A stretch of 64,000 bases of DNA from Thermosphaera aggregans (GTDB taxonomy: Archaea > Thermoproteota > Thermoprotei_A > Sulfolobales > Desulfurococcaceae), in the NCBI RefSeq assembly GCF_014962245.1, contig NZ_CP063144.1, forward strand, positions 672,582 through 736,581, given 5' to 3'. A model generated the notes under the pieces. It made no database searches. It was not told the DNA's origin and saw nothing but the letters and a program-made list of their open reading frames with translations. The translations under genes were made by a program, and so were the position numbers. Positions 32,925-42,411 of this stretch are shown here, in pieces; the stretch's first letter is position 1; every line of letters starts with the position of its first letter.

Positions 32925-33347
32925 ATGGTGAGAATTTCTATACCTCCTACGTGGAGAACTCGCGTTGACAGGTACAGGTTAAAGGCTACTCGTTGCAGGG
33001 ATTGTGGAAGAACGGGGTATCCGCCTTCAGAACTCTGTAGGTTTTGCGGGTCCAGGAATACTGAAACCGTTGAGCTCATAGATGAGCGGGCGAAGCTTAT
33101 TACTTGGACAGTGATTTACAATGCAATGGATGGTTTCGAAGAGAGAAGACCGGTTATTATAGGAATATTGGAAACCCTGCATCATAAGACCAGAATCTTG
33201 GCACCCTTAACGGATGTGTTGCCTGAGGAGCTAAGGTCTGGAATGGAGATGGAGCCGGTTCTCAGAAGAATAACCGAGGAAGGAGAGTCAGGATTAATAA
33301 ATTATGGAATCGCTTACCGCCCGGTGCTGAAGAAGGTTGAGCAATGA
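32925..33347 (+). CDS. DUF35 OB-fold Zn-ribbon partner of HMG-CoA synthase
   Basis: 140 residues. Zn ribbon CRDCGRTGYPPSELCRFCG (about residues 23-42), then an OB fold. In methanogens this family bridges thiolase and HMG-CoA synthase and lets acetoacetyl-CoA pass between them. Position directly after the synthase gene agrees. It overlaps the next gene by 11 bases. Confidence 0.88.
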   Translation: MVRISIPPTWRTRVDRYRLKATRCRDCGRTGYPPSELCRFCGSRNTETVELIDERAKLITWTVIYNAMDGFEERRPVIIGILETLHHKTRILAPLTDVLPEELRSGMEMEPVLRRITEEGESGLINYGIAYRPVLKKVEQ

Positions 33348-34143
33348 ACTAATTTTTATTCTAGAAGAACTTAAGAAGACCCAGCGCCCCTTCGAAAAAA
33401 TAGATGGGTTGGAACTTAATGAAAACCTGAAGGCTTTTTTACGCCGCAGAATTCTCGAGGAATCTTTTAACACTCCAACCCCCTTTATTTCATCAACAAT
33501 CACCGACTTCGCGGAAAATCCCGTGTACAAGGATCTTAAACCAATCGGGTCTATGGAAAAACCCATTGGCTACTTGGGAAGCATTGTAATAAAAACTAAT
33601 AGTGGAAGTATAACTTCTCACTTGATCCTGGATTTAAACCTTGCCACTCACGCCAGAGAGATCCGAGAAGCCGTTAAGATGCTTGAGAAGGGAACGATCA
33701 CTGTGATAGGGAAACAATTCCGCTATGGCGATGAAGAACTAAACCATTTGCGAATGCTTGTTGGGAATGCTTACAAAGCAGAAGTAGGAATAGTTTTCGA
33801 ATCCCACGGCGCAAGACTTGAAAACTTCTCCAAGCTCCTTCGATTCAAGGAGACATTCTTATACAAACTCTACCATTGGCTCATCTTATTTGAGATATAT
33901 TCAATGCTTGAAATCCCTGTGGCGACGGCAGTTTTCAACAGAATCCTCGACGCCCGCCTTGACTCAGGGGATGATAAAACCGTATTGTATGTTGCGTTTT
34001 CAACATATTTTACTAAACCCAGCTACAACCCGTTCGTTGAAGAGTTGTTGAAAATTCTTGGAGTAAGCGGCGTAGAGGATATCCCCGTAATAATAGGAGT
34101 CTACTCCCTGCTCAGCCTCCTAGCCTTTTCCATGAAAGAGTAA
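33337..34143 (+). CDS. Hypothetical protein following the HMG-CoA synthase pair
   Basis: 268 residues, TTG start, 11-base overlap with the DUF35 gene, so probably coupled to it. I recognise no family. It is soluble; a helical end (residues 170-268) follows a mixed region with ITSHLILDLNLATHAREIREAV. Its last 43 bases run into the convergent radical SAM gene. A role near mevalonate synthesis is only a guess from position. Confidence 0.5.
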   Translation: MSNELIFILEELKKTQRPFEKIDGLELNENLKAFLRRRILEESFNTPTPFISSTITDFAENPVYKDLKPIGSMEKPIGYLGSIVIKTNSGSITSHLILDLNLATHAREIREAVKMLEKGTITVIGKQFRYGDEELNHLRMLVGNAYKAEVGIVFESHGARLENFSKLLRFKETFLYKLYHWLILFEIYSMLEIPVATAVFNRILDARLDSGDDKTVLYVAFSTYFTKPSYNPFVEELLKILGVSGVEDIPVIIGVYSLLSLLAFSMKE

Positions 34144-35693
34144 ATTATCTCCGCCTGGATACGGCTGGGGACGCTCTTCTCGTAAGGAATTTTTATGAAG
34201 GACCATGGTAAGGTCTCCTCGAATCTGTATCCATTGAAAACTCTTGATAAATCAATGTTAAACCCCTTGGCAACCTTTTTGAAACCGTGTAGGCCTCCTC
34301 CTTCTTCAGCCCATGTTGCGATAAGTTTTCCGAGAGGTTTTTCAGATAGTGAGAGAAAAGCCTGCATCAATGACCATTCGATATCGTATGCTCTGCTCTC
34401 GACAAGACCTTTTAGATTTTCCTTGTAAATCTTGAAAACCTGTTTCAACTCCTTCATGTTCTTCATTCCGAAATACTGGAAAGGTGTATGAGGCTTAGGT
34501 ATGAGAGGGTTTAACGACACCACGGCTCTCCAACGCTTCCCCTTTGCCTTGCTTATTACGCGCTTTAAACATTCAATGTTCTCCTTTATCGATTCCAGGC
34601 CTTCCCATGGAGCACCATAGACCAAGTATATTTTCACATTAAATCCTTTGCTCAAGGCCGCTCCAATTTTCTCTTCAAACCATTCACAAGGTTTGACGTA
34701 CTTGAAAAACAATTTTTGAGTGGTTAAACTGAAGGATTCGGGGGCAATAGTTATGGTTTTCTGGTTTAAAGCCCTTAGAAGTTCGAGCAATTCCTCATTT
34801 ATCAAGTCTAGTCTTATGGAGGGCTGTGATGCTATTAAATTGTTTTCTACCATAAACTCTAAAATTCTCAAATGATCTTTTCTAACCGGAAATGACAGGG
34901 AGTAAAGCACCACCCTTTTCTCCCCTGGATTGTAGGTTAAGTGTTCTTCTATTAGCTTCTTCAATAAACCAAGGCTCCTCTCCCTGTAGGGAGCCATGAC
35001 CCTTGTTTCCATGCAGAAAGAGCATGCGAACATGCATCCTCTATTAACTTCTAGCTTAAAACCTCTCCCAAAAACGGGTTCAATCTTCGTGTTCACTATC
35101 TGTCTAACCGGGTAGAAGCACGCGTTTAGATCGGCAGGATAAGATTTAACCACTTCGCCCTCTGTTAAACCTGGGACATAAACATAGCTTAGCTTGCTTA
35201 CTTCTTCGAGAAATGCTTTCTTATCCCCCTTAAACTGAAGCCAGATCTCGACGATTTTATCGAGACTGCTTTCAACCTCCCCTATGACGAATACGTCTAT
35301 CAAGTCTGAAAACGGGATCGGATTCGCCATTACCACGGGTCCTCCAGCGATGATGGGAGTTTGCCGAGCCTCCCTGAAAGGATTCACCCCGCTCGCCTGG
35401 AGAAGTCTTACAAGGTTAACTATATCGGGCTCGTAATGTATCGAGGTAATTATCAGGTCGAAATCTCTCAGGGGAGAGCGGGTTTCAATAGACCTAGCCT
35501 CCTCCTCAGCCCCTGTCAACCTTTTGTTGCAAAATCTCTCAGCATATATTTCAGGATTGTTATTAAGAGTGAAATATATGAGGTCGGAGGCCAGGCTGGA
35601 GATCATCACTTCGTATAAACTAGGATAAATAAATGCTACTCGCGAGGATGCTTTTAAAGGGTTTTTATATACCGTATTTAATTCCATTTTCAC
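34101..35693 (-). CDS. Radical SAM protein with cobalamin-binding-like N-terminal domain
   Basis: 530 residues. The N-terminal 190 residues look like the Rossmann-type domain of B12-binding radical SAM proteins (VAFIYPSLYEVMISSLASDL, IIAGGPVVMANP); the cluster motif is NRGCMFACSFC near residue 220, followed by a TIM barrel with TIAPESFSLTTQ and VSLNPLIPKPHTPFQYFG. The latter resembles proteins annotated as MiaB-like or YgiQ-like. Substrate is not known. Two other radical SAM or SAM-related enzymes in this window do not adjoin it. Confidence 0.7.
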   Translation of the reverse strand: MKMELNTVYKNPLKASSRVAFIYPSLYEVMISSLASDLIYFTLNNNPEIYAERFCNKRLTGAEEEARSIETRSPLRDFDLIITSIHYEPDIVNLVRLLQASGVNPFREARQTPIIAGGPVVMANPIPFSDLIDVFVIGEVESSLDKIVEIWLQFKGDKKAFLEEVSKLSYVYVPGLTEGEVVKSYPADLNACFYPVRQIVNTKIEPVFGRGFKLEVNRGCMFACSFCMETRVMAPYRERSLGLLKKLIEEHLTYNPGEKRVVLYSLSFPVRKDHLRILEFMVENNLIASQPSIRLDLINEELLELLRALNQKTITIAPESFSLTTQKLFFKYVKPCEWFEEKIGAALSKGFNVKIYLVYGAPWEGLESIKENIECLKRVISKAKGKRWRAVVSLNPLIPKPHTPFQYFGMKNMKELKQVFKIYKENLKGLVESRAYDIEWSLMQAFLSLSEKPLGKLIATWAEEGGGLHGFKKVAKGFNIDLSRVFNGYRFEETLPWSFIKIPYEKSVPSRIQAEIIYSFMEKARRLSRE

Positions 35694-35741
35694 TTACCTA
35701 AAAGTTTATATTCTATCTATACGTATATATCGAAACGGTGT

Positions 35742-36968
35742 ATGGTTTTGCCCGATTTCACAAAATACTACAGTGAACTAGCTAAAAAAGTTAAAGCATC
35801 GGAAATTAGAGAACTACTCGCTCTGATAAGGGAGAGAAAAGACGTGATAAGCTTCGCTGGAGGAATCCCCGACCCAGCTATTTTCCCCAAGGAGAAGCTG
35901 GCCGAGATTGCCAAGTTCGTTATTGAAGTATACGGTGATGACGCGTTACAGTATAGTGAGACTAAAGGGATCATAGAGGTAAGGGAGACGCTGAGCGACT
36001 TTGTCTTAAGATACAGGCATATCATCGCTGACGCTGAGGATATCATAATTACAACAGGTAGTCAATCAGCACTGGACATCATATCTAGGACGTTCATCAA
36101 CCCTGGCGATGTAGTGATAACGGAGAACCCAACATACCTGGCTGCGCTTGGAGCTTTCAAGAATAATGGTGCTAAAGTAGTTGGAATACCCATTGATGAT
36201 AAAGGAATTAAAACAGATGTATTGGAGCGAAAGTTGAAAACGCTTGTAGAAAACGGGGAGCGAGTTAAATTCATATACGTAATACCGGTCGGGCAGAACC
36301 CTGCTGGCACAACCATGGATAAGGACAGAAAGCAGCACCTTCTAGAGATTGCTTCAAAGTACGACGTCCTCGTTGTCGAGGACGATCCCTACAGCTACAT
36401 CATCTTTGAACCAAACGTTGAGGTGGCATCGCTTAAAAGCATGGACTCCGAGAACAGAGTCATATACATGAGCACGGTTAGCAAGATCCTGGCGCCAGGC
36501 TTAAGGATAGGTTGGATTATAGCACACCCTGAGCTGATCCGCAAGTTTGAATTAATAAAACAGTACATCGACCTCCACTCTCCTACATTAAACCAGTACA
36601 TTGTGGCTGAAGCCATCAAGAGAGGTATTATAATGGAGACCGTGACCAAGGCAGTGCCACGGTACAGGAGGAAGCGGGACACAATGATCAAGGCCATAGA
36701 AGAGGAGATGGGCGAGCTGGTTAGCTTCTACAAGCCGGTTGGTGGCCTCTTTATATTTACATATGTTATGAACGAGAAGTTTTACGCAGACTCACTGCTT
36801 GAGAAAGCGTTGAAAGAATACAAGGTAGCCTACGTCCCAGGCGGGAGCTTCCACCCAGACGGTAGTGGAAGGAATAGCATGAGGCTCAACTTCAGCTATC
36901 CAAGCGAGGATCAGATTATAGAAGGGATTAGGAGATTGGGCTCATTCGTTAGGAGTAGCATAAAATAA
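35742..36968 (+). CDS. PLP-dependent aminotransferase, class I/II (2-aminoadipate/aromatic type)
   Basis: 408 residues. ISFAGGIPDPAIFP, YSETKGIIEVRETL, NPTYLAALGAF, VIPVGQNPAGTTMDKDRK, VVEDDPYSYIIF and the PLP-binding Lys248 in STVSKILAPGLRIGW mark the fold-type I branch of LysN, KAT and archaeal multi-substrate aminotransferases. Likely acts on aromatic, branched or 2-aminoadipate substrates. TATA-like elements lie at 35700-35731. Its end overlaps a convergent gene by 27 bases. Confidence 0.88.
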   Translation: MVLPDFTKYYSELAKKVKASEIRELLALIRERKDVISFAGGIPDPAIFPKEKLAEIAKFVIEVYGDDALQYSETKGIIEVRETLSDFVLRYRHIIADAEDIIITTGSQSALDIISRTFINPGDVVITENPTYLAALGAFKNNGAKVVGIPIDDKGIKTDVLERKLKTLVENGERVKFIYVIPVGQNPAGTTMDKDRKQHLLEIASKYDVLVVEDDPYSYIIFEPNVEVASLKSMDSENRVIYMSTVSKILAPGLRIGWIIAHPELIRKFELIKQYIDLHSPTLNQYIVAEAIKRGIIMETVTKAVPRYRRKRDTMIKAIEEEMGELVSFYKPVGGLFIFTYVMNEKFYADSLLEKALKEYKVAYVPGGSFHPDGSGRNSMRLNFSYPSEDQIIEGIRRLGSFVRSSIK

Positions 36969-37859
36969 TTTAGAGTATTTGACAACCACTCCAAATCCCC
37001 TGGGCGGTATGAGTCCCAGGGTTTTTTCAACATCGTCCACTTCAACCACTCTTATATCATTCCTAACTTCTCGCAAGCCTTTTTCAACCTCATTGAAGCT
37101 TTCAACCCTGAAACTTGTAACCCTTTCTATTAACACCTTCTCCTTCAAGGGAAGCCTTAGGAAGCTTGTGAACGATAAGGGGGAGACAATGATGTGCTGT
37201 GGATGGGTTTTCTCGATGACGGCTCCTGTAAGTATAGGGTTATAGGAGGTCACTACCAATGATTTAACTGTTCCCGGTATTTCGCCAAGGTTTTTATATA
37301 CTTTAAACCCAAGCTTGCAGGCCTCTCTTGAATCCTCTACGCAGATAAACGCTGGCTCGAACCCCCTGTTCCTTGAGAAAACCCCGGCAAGGATTGAAAG
37401 TAGTTCACAGCCTAGTATTAAGGGATTATCATGTAGTTTTTCCGCGATCGCGTACGCGTGATGAACAAGAGGGGTCAATGCTTGTAGAGCATGTGGTTTT
37501 TCAACCGTGCTGTGAACATATCCCGTGGGAAGCGTGACAAAGTTGCCTAATAATCCATTCCTATCGACTCCTAAGACTTCATCGTTGTGGAAAGGGGAGA
37601 TCACTATGTTCTTACCTGTAATGCTAGAGTCATCATTGTAGGTCTCAACGACTTTCCCAATCCCCATGGATCCCGGCGTGACAGGTATCTTCAAAGGCAT
37701 TAAGCCTGAGGTGACTAATTTCTCGGAGAATCCAAGGTATATTGTTAAAGGCTTCACTAGCATGTGCCCTGGGGTTAACGCGATAGCGGGATTTTCCACG
37801 ATTCTCAGCGAACCATCGAAAACTACAACCTTCTGCTTCAAACCCTTAGCACCAAGCAA
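36942..37859 (-). CDS. Degenerate MDR (zinc-type dehydrogenase) superfamily protein
   Basis: 305 residues. The first 110 residues follow the GroES-like fold of medium-chain dehydrogenases (GHMLVKPLTIYLG, PVTPGSMGIGKVVE, GLLGNFVTLPTGYVHS), followed by a Rossmann-like half. The usual zinc-ligand cysteine and histidine positions are absent and the nucleotide GxGxxG is weak (ILGCELLSILAG), so it is probably not a standard alcohol dehydrogenase. A reduced or moonlighting member is possible. It is divergent from the unknown operon at 37926. Confidence 0.45.
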   Translation of the reverse strand: MLGAKGLKQKVVVFDGSLRIVENPAIALTPGHMLVKPLTIYLGFSEKLVTSGLMPLKIPVTPGSMGIGKVVETYNDDSSITGKNIVISPFHNDEVLGVDRNGLLGNFVTLPTGYVHSTVEKPHALQALTPLVHHAYAIAEKLHDNPLILGCELLSILAGVFSRNRGFEPAFICVEDSREACKLGFKVYKNLGEIPGTVKSLVVTSYNPILTGAVIEKTHPQHIIVSPLSFTSFLRLPLKEKVLIERVTSFRVESFNEVEKGLREVRNDIRVVEVDDVEKTLGLIPPRGFGVVVKYSKLFYATPNE

Positions 37860-37925
37860 ATAATTATGGTCATAATCCTATAAATAGTGGAATACCACAA
37901 AATAATCCTTGTTTGAGGGTCGAAG

Positions 37926-38297
37926 TTGAACAAGGATATCGATACAGAGGATTATGAGATAGAAGAGAAAGCACTACTAATCCCGGTTGAATGGCTCAGC
38001 AAGGAGGCACGGTTTAAAATAATTGAAACGTTGATATCTACGAGAAGCTTAGTTGATTTAGCGAGGAATTTAGGGGTTACACCAACTGCTATAAGGAAGT
38101 ATTTGAAGAGAGATACCCACCCGAGCAATGAAGTTATTAGAAGAGCACTAGCCATAATGGAGCCTTACGAGGAGGAAAAGATTCATATGATAATAATTCA
38201 AGACATTCTTTCCGCTTTGAAAATGTTGTACGATAGTCTTGATGAAACCTATAAGGAGCGGATACGTAAAATCATAAAGGAAACAATTCTACAGTAA
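37926..38297 (+). CDS. HTH-domain protein heading a four-gene operon
   Basis: 123 residues, TTG start with GAGGG 9 bases before. A helix-turn-helix of the XRE/recombinase type stands at residues 35-65 (SLVDLARNLGVTPTAIRKYLKR), followed by an all-helical half (IIQDILSALKMLYDSLDETYKERIRKII). The stop overlaps the start of the next gene in TAATGG. It likely regulates or binds DNA. The three genes after it are unrecognised. Confidence 0.6.
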   Translation: MNKDIDTEDYEIEEKALLIPVEWLSKEARFKIIETLISTRSLVDLARNLGVTPTAIRKYLKRDTHPSNEVIRRALAIMEPYEEEKIHMIIIQDILSALKMLYDSLDETYKERIRKIIKETILQ

Positions 38298-38692
38298 TGG
38301 TGGGATTATTGAATCACATCCCTTTTATGGCTTCTGGGAAAATTGTAAACTCCTACGAGCTCTTATACAAATACTATGATGCCTGCAGGGAGTTGAAAGG
38401 TGAGACCTGCGGGCCAATTCCCTCATCTGATGATTTGAAAGAGCTTGAAACCCTAGTTAAACAGCAGGAAGTAGCAAACCTAGGGGTATTAATCGATCAT
38501 TTTTCGAAGAAATACTTGGAGAAAATCCAGGAGACCCCTGCACAGATCGCCTGCAAAAGTTTTTTCGGCAAGGAAGTGGATACTGTTCACTGCATGACCA
38601 AGATTGCCCAGCTAGTAGCATCATGGCTGATTGAGATAGCGGACAACCTGGGTATAATCAGTTTAAAGTTCGCCTGGCGGGAAGGTGCTTAG
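38297..38692 (+). CDS. Hypothetical helical protein
   Basis: 131 residues, all-helical by eye, with cysteines at about positions 31, 39, 86 and 98 (CRELKGETC; ACKSFFG; VHCMTK). The start overlaps the previous stop by one base, and the next gene begins 8 bases before this stop. I know no family; membership in a compact operon is the evidence that it is real. Confidence 0.5.
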   Translation: MVGLLNHIPFMASGKIVNSYELLYKYYDACRELKGETCGPIPSSDDLKELETLVKQQEVANLGVLIDHFSKKYLEKIQETPAQIACKSFFGKEVDTVHCMTKIAQLVASWLIEIADNLGIISLKFAWREGA

Positions 38693-38963
38693 CTGTTTGA
38701 AAGACGAGAAATTAACCCAAGCTCTGGCACGGATTATTCGAGTATTGAATAATGAGTATGGAAAAGTAGTGCACACCTTTATAAAGAAGGGCGTTAAAAA
38801 CACGACAATCATTATTAAGCTTGAGAAAAATATTTCTAGTATCAGAACCGTTAAGATAAAAGTAAGCAGTGACGGATCCAAGATAAGGGTTTACACAGGG
38901 GCTACAAGCTTGGATCTGCGGCTTAAAAGATTGTTGAGAACCGAGCTCTTGAAGGGTGATTAG
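38685..38963 (+). CDS. Hypothetical small alpha/beta protein
   Basis: 92 residues from GTG 38685; a TTG at 38697 is also possible. A helix (ALARIIRVLNNEYGK) is followed by four strands (VVHTFIKKG, TTIIIKLEKN, TVKIKVSSD, IRVYTG) and a basic end helix, a pattern consistent with a small nucleic-acid or protein-binding fold. No family recognised. It ends directly before the next start with no gap. Confidence 0.5.
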   Translation: MLSCLKDEKLTQALARIIRVLNNEYGKVVHTFIKKGVKNTTIIIKLEKNISSIRTVKIKVSSDGSKIRVYTGATSLDLRLKRLLRTELLKGD

Positions 38964-39719
38964 ATGCGGGAGAGATCTCCTTATAAGAGGAGAATTCAAA
39001 TAGCAGTTAGCATCTTAAGCGAGTTGTCCAAGAGAACTGGCGAGTTGAACCGGCCATACGTCGTAGATTTTTTGAGAAAAACATATGAAAGGCAAGGGCT
39101 ACAGCCTATAAGAGGGAAAGCTCTACCGCAGGACATATATGATAAGGAAATGGCAACGATATATGTCGTGGGGAAACACGGGCTAAACCTACATGAAGAG
39201 TATCCGGAGCTTTTTGAGAAAGTATTCTATCTTGAGGAATCATATGAGAAAGCTGTGGAAAATGTTTTGAAAGGAGACTTCGAAACAGCTAGAAAAATAT
39301 TGAAAGAAGTCTCATCAACAGGCGTTATCGATAGCAACACTGTTGCTCGAATGCTGAGAATACCTTTAACGAAGTTGGTACTGGGGTTCGCGAAAGAGGA
39401 AGAGTTTGCCACCATCCTTAGAAAAACCATGGAAGCTTTCCCAGAGGAAGAGGCGACGGTGTTGAAATATGCTAGGTTTTACGTTGCTTTCAAGCTTGCC
39501 GAAATGATATTTCGCGGTGAGGTGAAATCGAGAGAGTATAAAGAGGCTTTGAAAAAAGCATTAGCTATTAGAATAGGCTTTCCAAAGGCTACTCCAAGCG
39601 ATGATTATGTGAAGGCAATAGCGGAATCAGTGTTCGAGCTATCGGATCAAGATTTAAAGGATATTTTAAAGAAGCCTAGTGAAGCGGCAAACACTAGTGA
39701 TAAGGAGAAGAGCAGTTAG
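38964..39719 (+). CDS. DUF2192-like crenarchaeal helical protein
   Basis: 251 residues, helical throughout. The N-terminal KRRIQIAVSILSELSKRTGELNR and LPQDIYDKEMATIYVVGKHGL resemble proteins I associate with the crenarchaeal DUF2192 family, though I cannot verify the match. The start follows the previous stop without a gap. It is the last gene of the four-gene run and converges on the Lhr-type helicase gene. Confidence 0.5.
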   Translation: MRERSPYKRRIQIAVSILSELSKRTGELNRPYVVDFLRKTYERQGLQPIRGKALPQDIYDKEMATIYVVGKHGLNLHEEYPELFEKVFYLEESYEKAVENVLKGDFETARKILKEVSSTGVIDSNTVARMLRIPLTKLVLGFAKEEEFATILRKTMEAFPEEEATVLKYARFYVAFKLAEMIFRGEVKSREYKEALKKALAIRIGFPKATPSDDYVKAIAESVFELSDQDLKDILKKPSEAANTSDKEKSS

Positions 39720-39726
39720 TGCTTTA

Positions 39727-42366
39727 TTAAGAATAGTCATGGAGTTTCTCCAAAACTTTCTCGTGAAGCCTTCTCAGAAGCTTCCTCATATCCTCCATTA
39801 GCACGACGTCACTGTATCCGTGCACGACGATGCTGTGAGCGAAAGGCGATGGCACGTCTAACGGACCAATTTCAACAACTCCTATTTCACCACTCCTTAT
39901 TTTCTCCAAAATCTCGATAGCCTCGTCTAGATGCATATAATCCATGAGAATTTCTCTATAAGTCTCCTTTAACACTGGGAAATTCTCTATCTCCTCCACT
40001 GCCTTGAGCAGTTCTTCAGCGTTAACCTGGAGCTTGGATAAGCTTTTCTCCGAGTCCCTATATTTTCTGAGGAGCATGAAACTTCTAACGGCAACATGTC
40101 TAAACCGTCTCTTGATCAACTCTGTTTTCCTCAGAACTTTAACTAAATCAGCATATATGTTTTCAGGGTCAGTGGGTAGCTCAGCGAAAATCCCAGCCCA
40201 GTTAAGCACCGGGTGTCCAGGTATCGAAATCATGAATCCGTTATCGGTAACTGTTAATTTAACGTTTACACCTAGCTTTTTCCCGACATAATATGCATAA
40301 ATTCTTGACAATGCATCATTAGCTCTTCTTCCAAATAATGAGTGTACAATAACGTTTCTCCTATCCGGTTCATCGTAAACTTCTATTAAAACCGTTTTAT
40401 CTGACGGTACTGGAGCCTTAGTGTATGCTTTCTGAAGCTTAACATACTCGTAAATCGTTTCAGCTGCACTTTTTGTTAAATAATAGTTTTTCATGATCTC
40501 TTCCACGACTTTCTCTTTATCCCACATGTCAATCCAATCCGACACCAGTCTCCTAAACTTTCCTACCTCCAGGGATGAGTCATAGGCTAAGGGGAGCATT
40601 TCGCTGAACCAGCTTGGCACTGTCGGTCTTAATCCGTCTGCAGGTCGTACTTTAACCTTGAAACCCTTGCTCCCGAGATACTCGTATACTCTGCCACCAA
40701 GCACGAATAAGTCTCCTGGAGCAAGGTACTCTACAAACCCTTCTTCCAGATCACCAACGTATTTCCCTTCTGTAGTGAAGACGTGGGCTTTAGACTCGTC
40801 TGGGATAACCCCTATGTTTTGATAGTATATCATTCTCGAGGTCTTTTTACGCCCGAAAACCCCTTCCTTCTCATCCAACCATATTTTCGAATATACTCGT
40901 TGATACTCGTAGAAATCTCCCAGCTCTCCTGCAAGATATTTCAACACGCTTAGAAAATCCTCGAGGGGTAGTGAGTGAAAGCTGTATGATCTTTTAACCA
41001 GCCTGAATGCTTCTTCAACACTCCATTTCTTTTCTAATGAAAGCCCTACTATATGTTGCGCCAGCACGTCTAGCGGGTTTTTAGGAATCCTGATCCTGTC
41101 TATCTTCCTTTCCAAGGCCAGCTTGGCGAGCACGGTACACTCCACGAGATCATCCCTGTCAACTACTATGATCCTACCCTTGCTGACTTCGCGAATATGG
41201 TGTCCTGCACGCCCCACTCTCTGCAGAAGCCTAGTAACGCTCTTAGGGCTGCTGAGCAGGACGACCACGTCAATGTAGCCTATGTCTATTCCCAGTTCCA
41301 AGGATGTAGAGCTAACCACAGCTTTAAGTAAGCCGTTTTTCAGCTTATTCTCGATATCCAACCTAACATCCCGGCTTAAGCTACTGTGGTGTGCTTCAAT
41401 ATCATCTATGTCGAGAATCCTGCTCTTCTCCATGGTCTTTTTCAACTTGAAGACAACCCTTTCAGTCGCGCTCCTCGTGTTAGTAAATATGAGGGTGGTC
41501 TTATGCCTTTTAATCACTTTCAATAGCTGATTATAAATGGCTTCATTTAGCTCTTCAGCGCTCGAATGGATGAGGTCTTCAACAGGCATTAACACTTTTA
41601 TGTCTAGTTTTTTATCGAAACGTGCGTCGACGATGACGCAATCTCTAAGAGTACCATCATCCTTATATCCTACCAGGAACGATGCAACCTCCTCTAACGG
41701 GGAGATAGTTGCGCTTAAACCCACTCTCTGAATACTTTTCCCTGTAATGTTTTCAAGCCTCTCAATGCTTAGTGAGAGATGGCTCCCCCTCTTGCTTGAA
41801 GCAAGCTCGTGGATCTCATCGATAATGACTACTTGCATGTTTCTCAACTTTTCTCTAAACTTCGGAGCATTCAACGCGATAGCGAGGGACTCAGGCGTGG
41901 TTATCAGTATATGTGGAGGCTTCCTAACCATCCTTTGCTTCTCGTTAGCTGGGGTGTCGCTCGTCCTAACCGCCACTTCAATCTCGGGTAACTCTACTCC
42001 CTGGAGTCTCGCAATCTCCCTGATCCCCTTAATGGGCTCTATCAAATTCTTCCTCATATCATTGTTAAGCGCTCTCAAGGGGCTTACGTAAACCACATAT
42101 ACTCCCTCGGGCAATGTACCATGGGTAAGGTAGAATCGATAGAGGTTGTCAATAATCCCGAGGAAAACGGCGAGAGTTTTCCCTGTGCCTGTGGGGCTGG
42201 ATACTAGTACATTCTTCCCTTCCTTCACGAGGGGAATAGTTTTCCTCTGAACAGGGGTTAAATCGCCGTATTGTTGGATTAACCACTCTCTAACGAAAGG
42301 CAGAAGGAGGTTGTAAACTTCTTCCTTAGTGAAATCCTTATCCGCGTATGTAATCACTAATGCCAA
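39727..42366 (-). CDS. Lhr-type superfamily 2 helicase
   Basis: 879 residues. Q motif LTPVQRKTIP, Walker A SSPTGTGKTLA near residue 55, DEIHELASSKRG, SATISPLEE, FTNTRSATERV, TSLELGIDIGYIDVV and QRVGRAGHH are the motifs of archaeal Lhr-core helicases. After the RecA pair come a winged-helix and a C-terminal domain typical of the family. Roles known for relatives are DNA unwinding in recombination and repair. It stands alone on the minus strand. Confidence 0.88.
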   Translation of the reverse strand: MALVITYADKDFTKEEVYNLLLPFVREWLIQQYGDLTPVQRKTIPLVKEGKNVLVSSPTGTGKTLAVFLGIIDNLYRFYLTHGTLPEGVYVVYVSPLRALNNDMRKNLIEPIKGIREIARLQGVELPEIEVAVRTSDTPANEKQRMVRKPPHILITTPESLAIALNAPKFREKLRNMQVVIIDEIHELASSKRGSHLSLSIERLENITGKSIQRVGLSATISPLEEVASFLVGYKDDGTLRDCVIVDARFDKKLDIKVLMPVEDLIHSSAEELNEAIYNQLLKVIKRHKTTLIFTNTRSATERVVFKLKKTMEKSRILDIDDIEAHHSSLSRDVRLDIENKLKNGLLKAVVSSTSLELGIDIGYIDVVVLLSSPKSVTRLLQRVGRAGHHIREVSKGRIIVVDRDDLVECTVLAKLALERKIDRIRIPKNPLDVLAQHIVGLSLEKKWSVEEAFRLVKRSYSFHSLPLEDFLSVLKYLAGELGDFYEYQRVYSKIWLDEKEGVFGRKKTSRMIYYQNIGVIPDESKAHVFTTEGKYVGDLEEGFVEYLAPGDLFVLGGRVYEYLGSKGFKVKVRPADGLRPTVPSWFSEMLPLAYDSSLEVGKFRRLVSDWIDMWDKEKVVEEIMKNYYLTKSAAETIYEYVKLQKAYTKAPVPSDKTVLIEVYDEPDRRNVIVHSLFGRRANDALSRIYAYYVGKKLGVNVKLTVTDNGFMISIPGHPVLNWAGIFAELPTDPENIYADLVKVLRKTELIKRRFRHVAVRSFMLLRKYRDSEKSLSKLQVNAEELLKAVEEIENFPVLKETYREILMDYMHLDEAIEILEKIRSGEIGVVEIGPLDVPSPFAHSIVVHGYSDVVLMEDMRKLLRRLHEKVLEKLHDYS

Positions 42367-42411
42367 CCCATTTTTTCGAATGTTTAAAACAACTTTTAAG
42401 ACTCACTAGTT

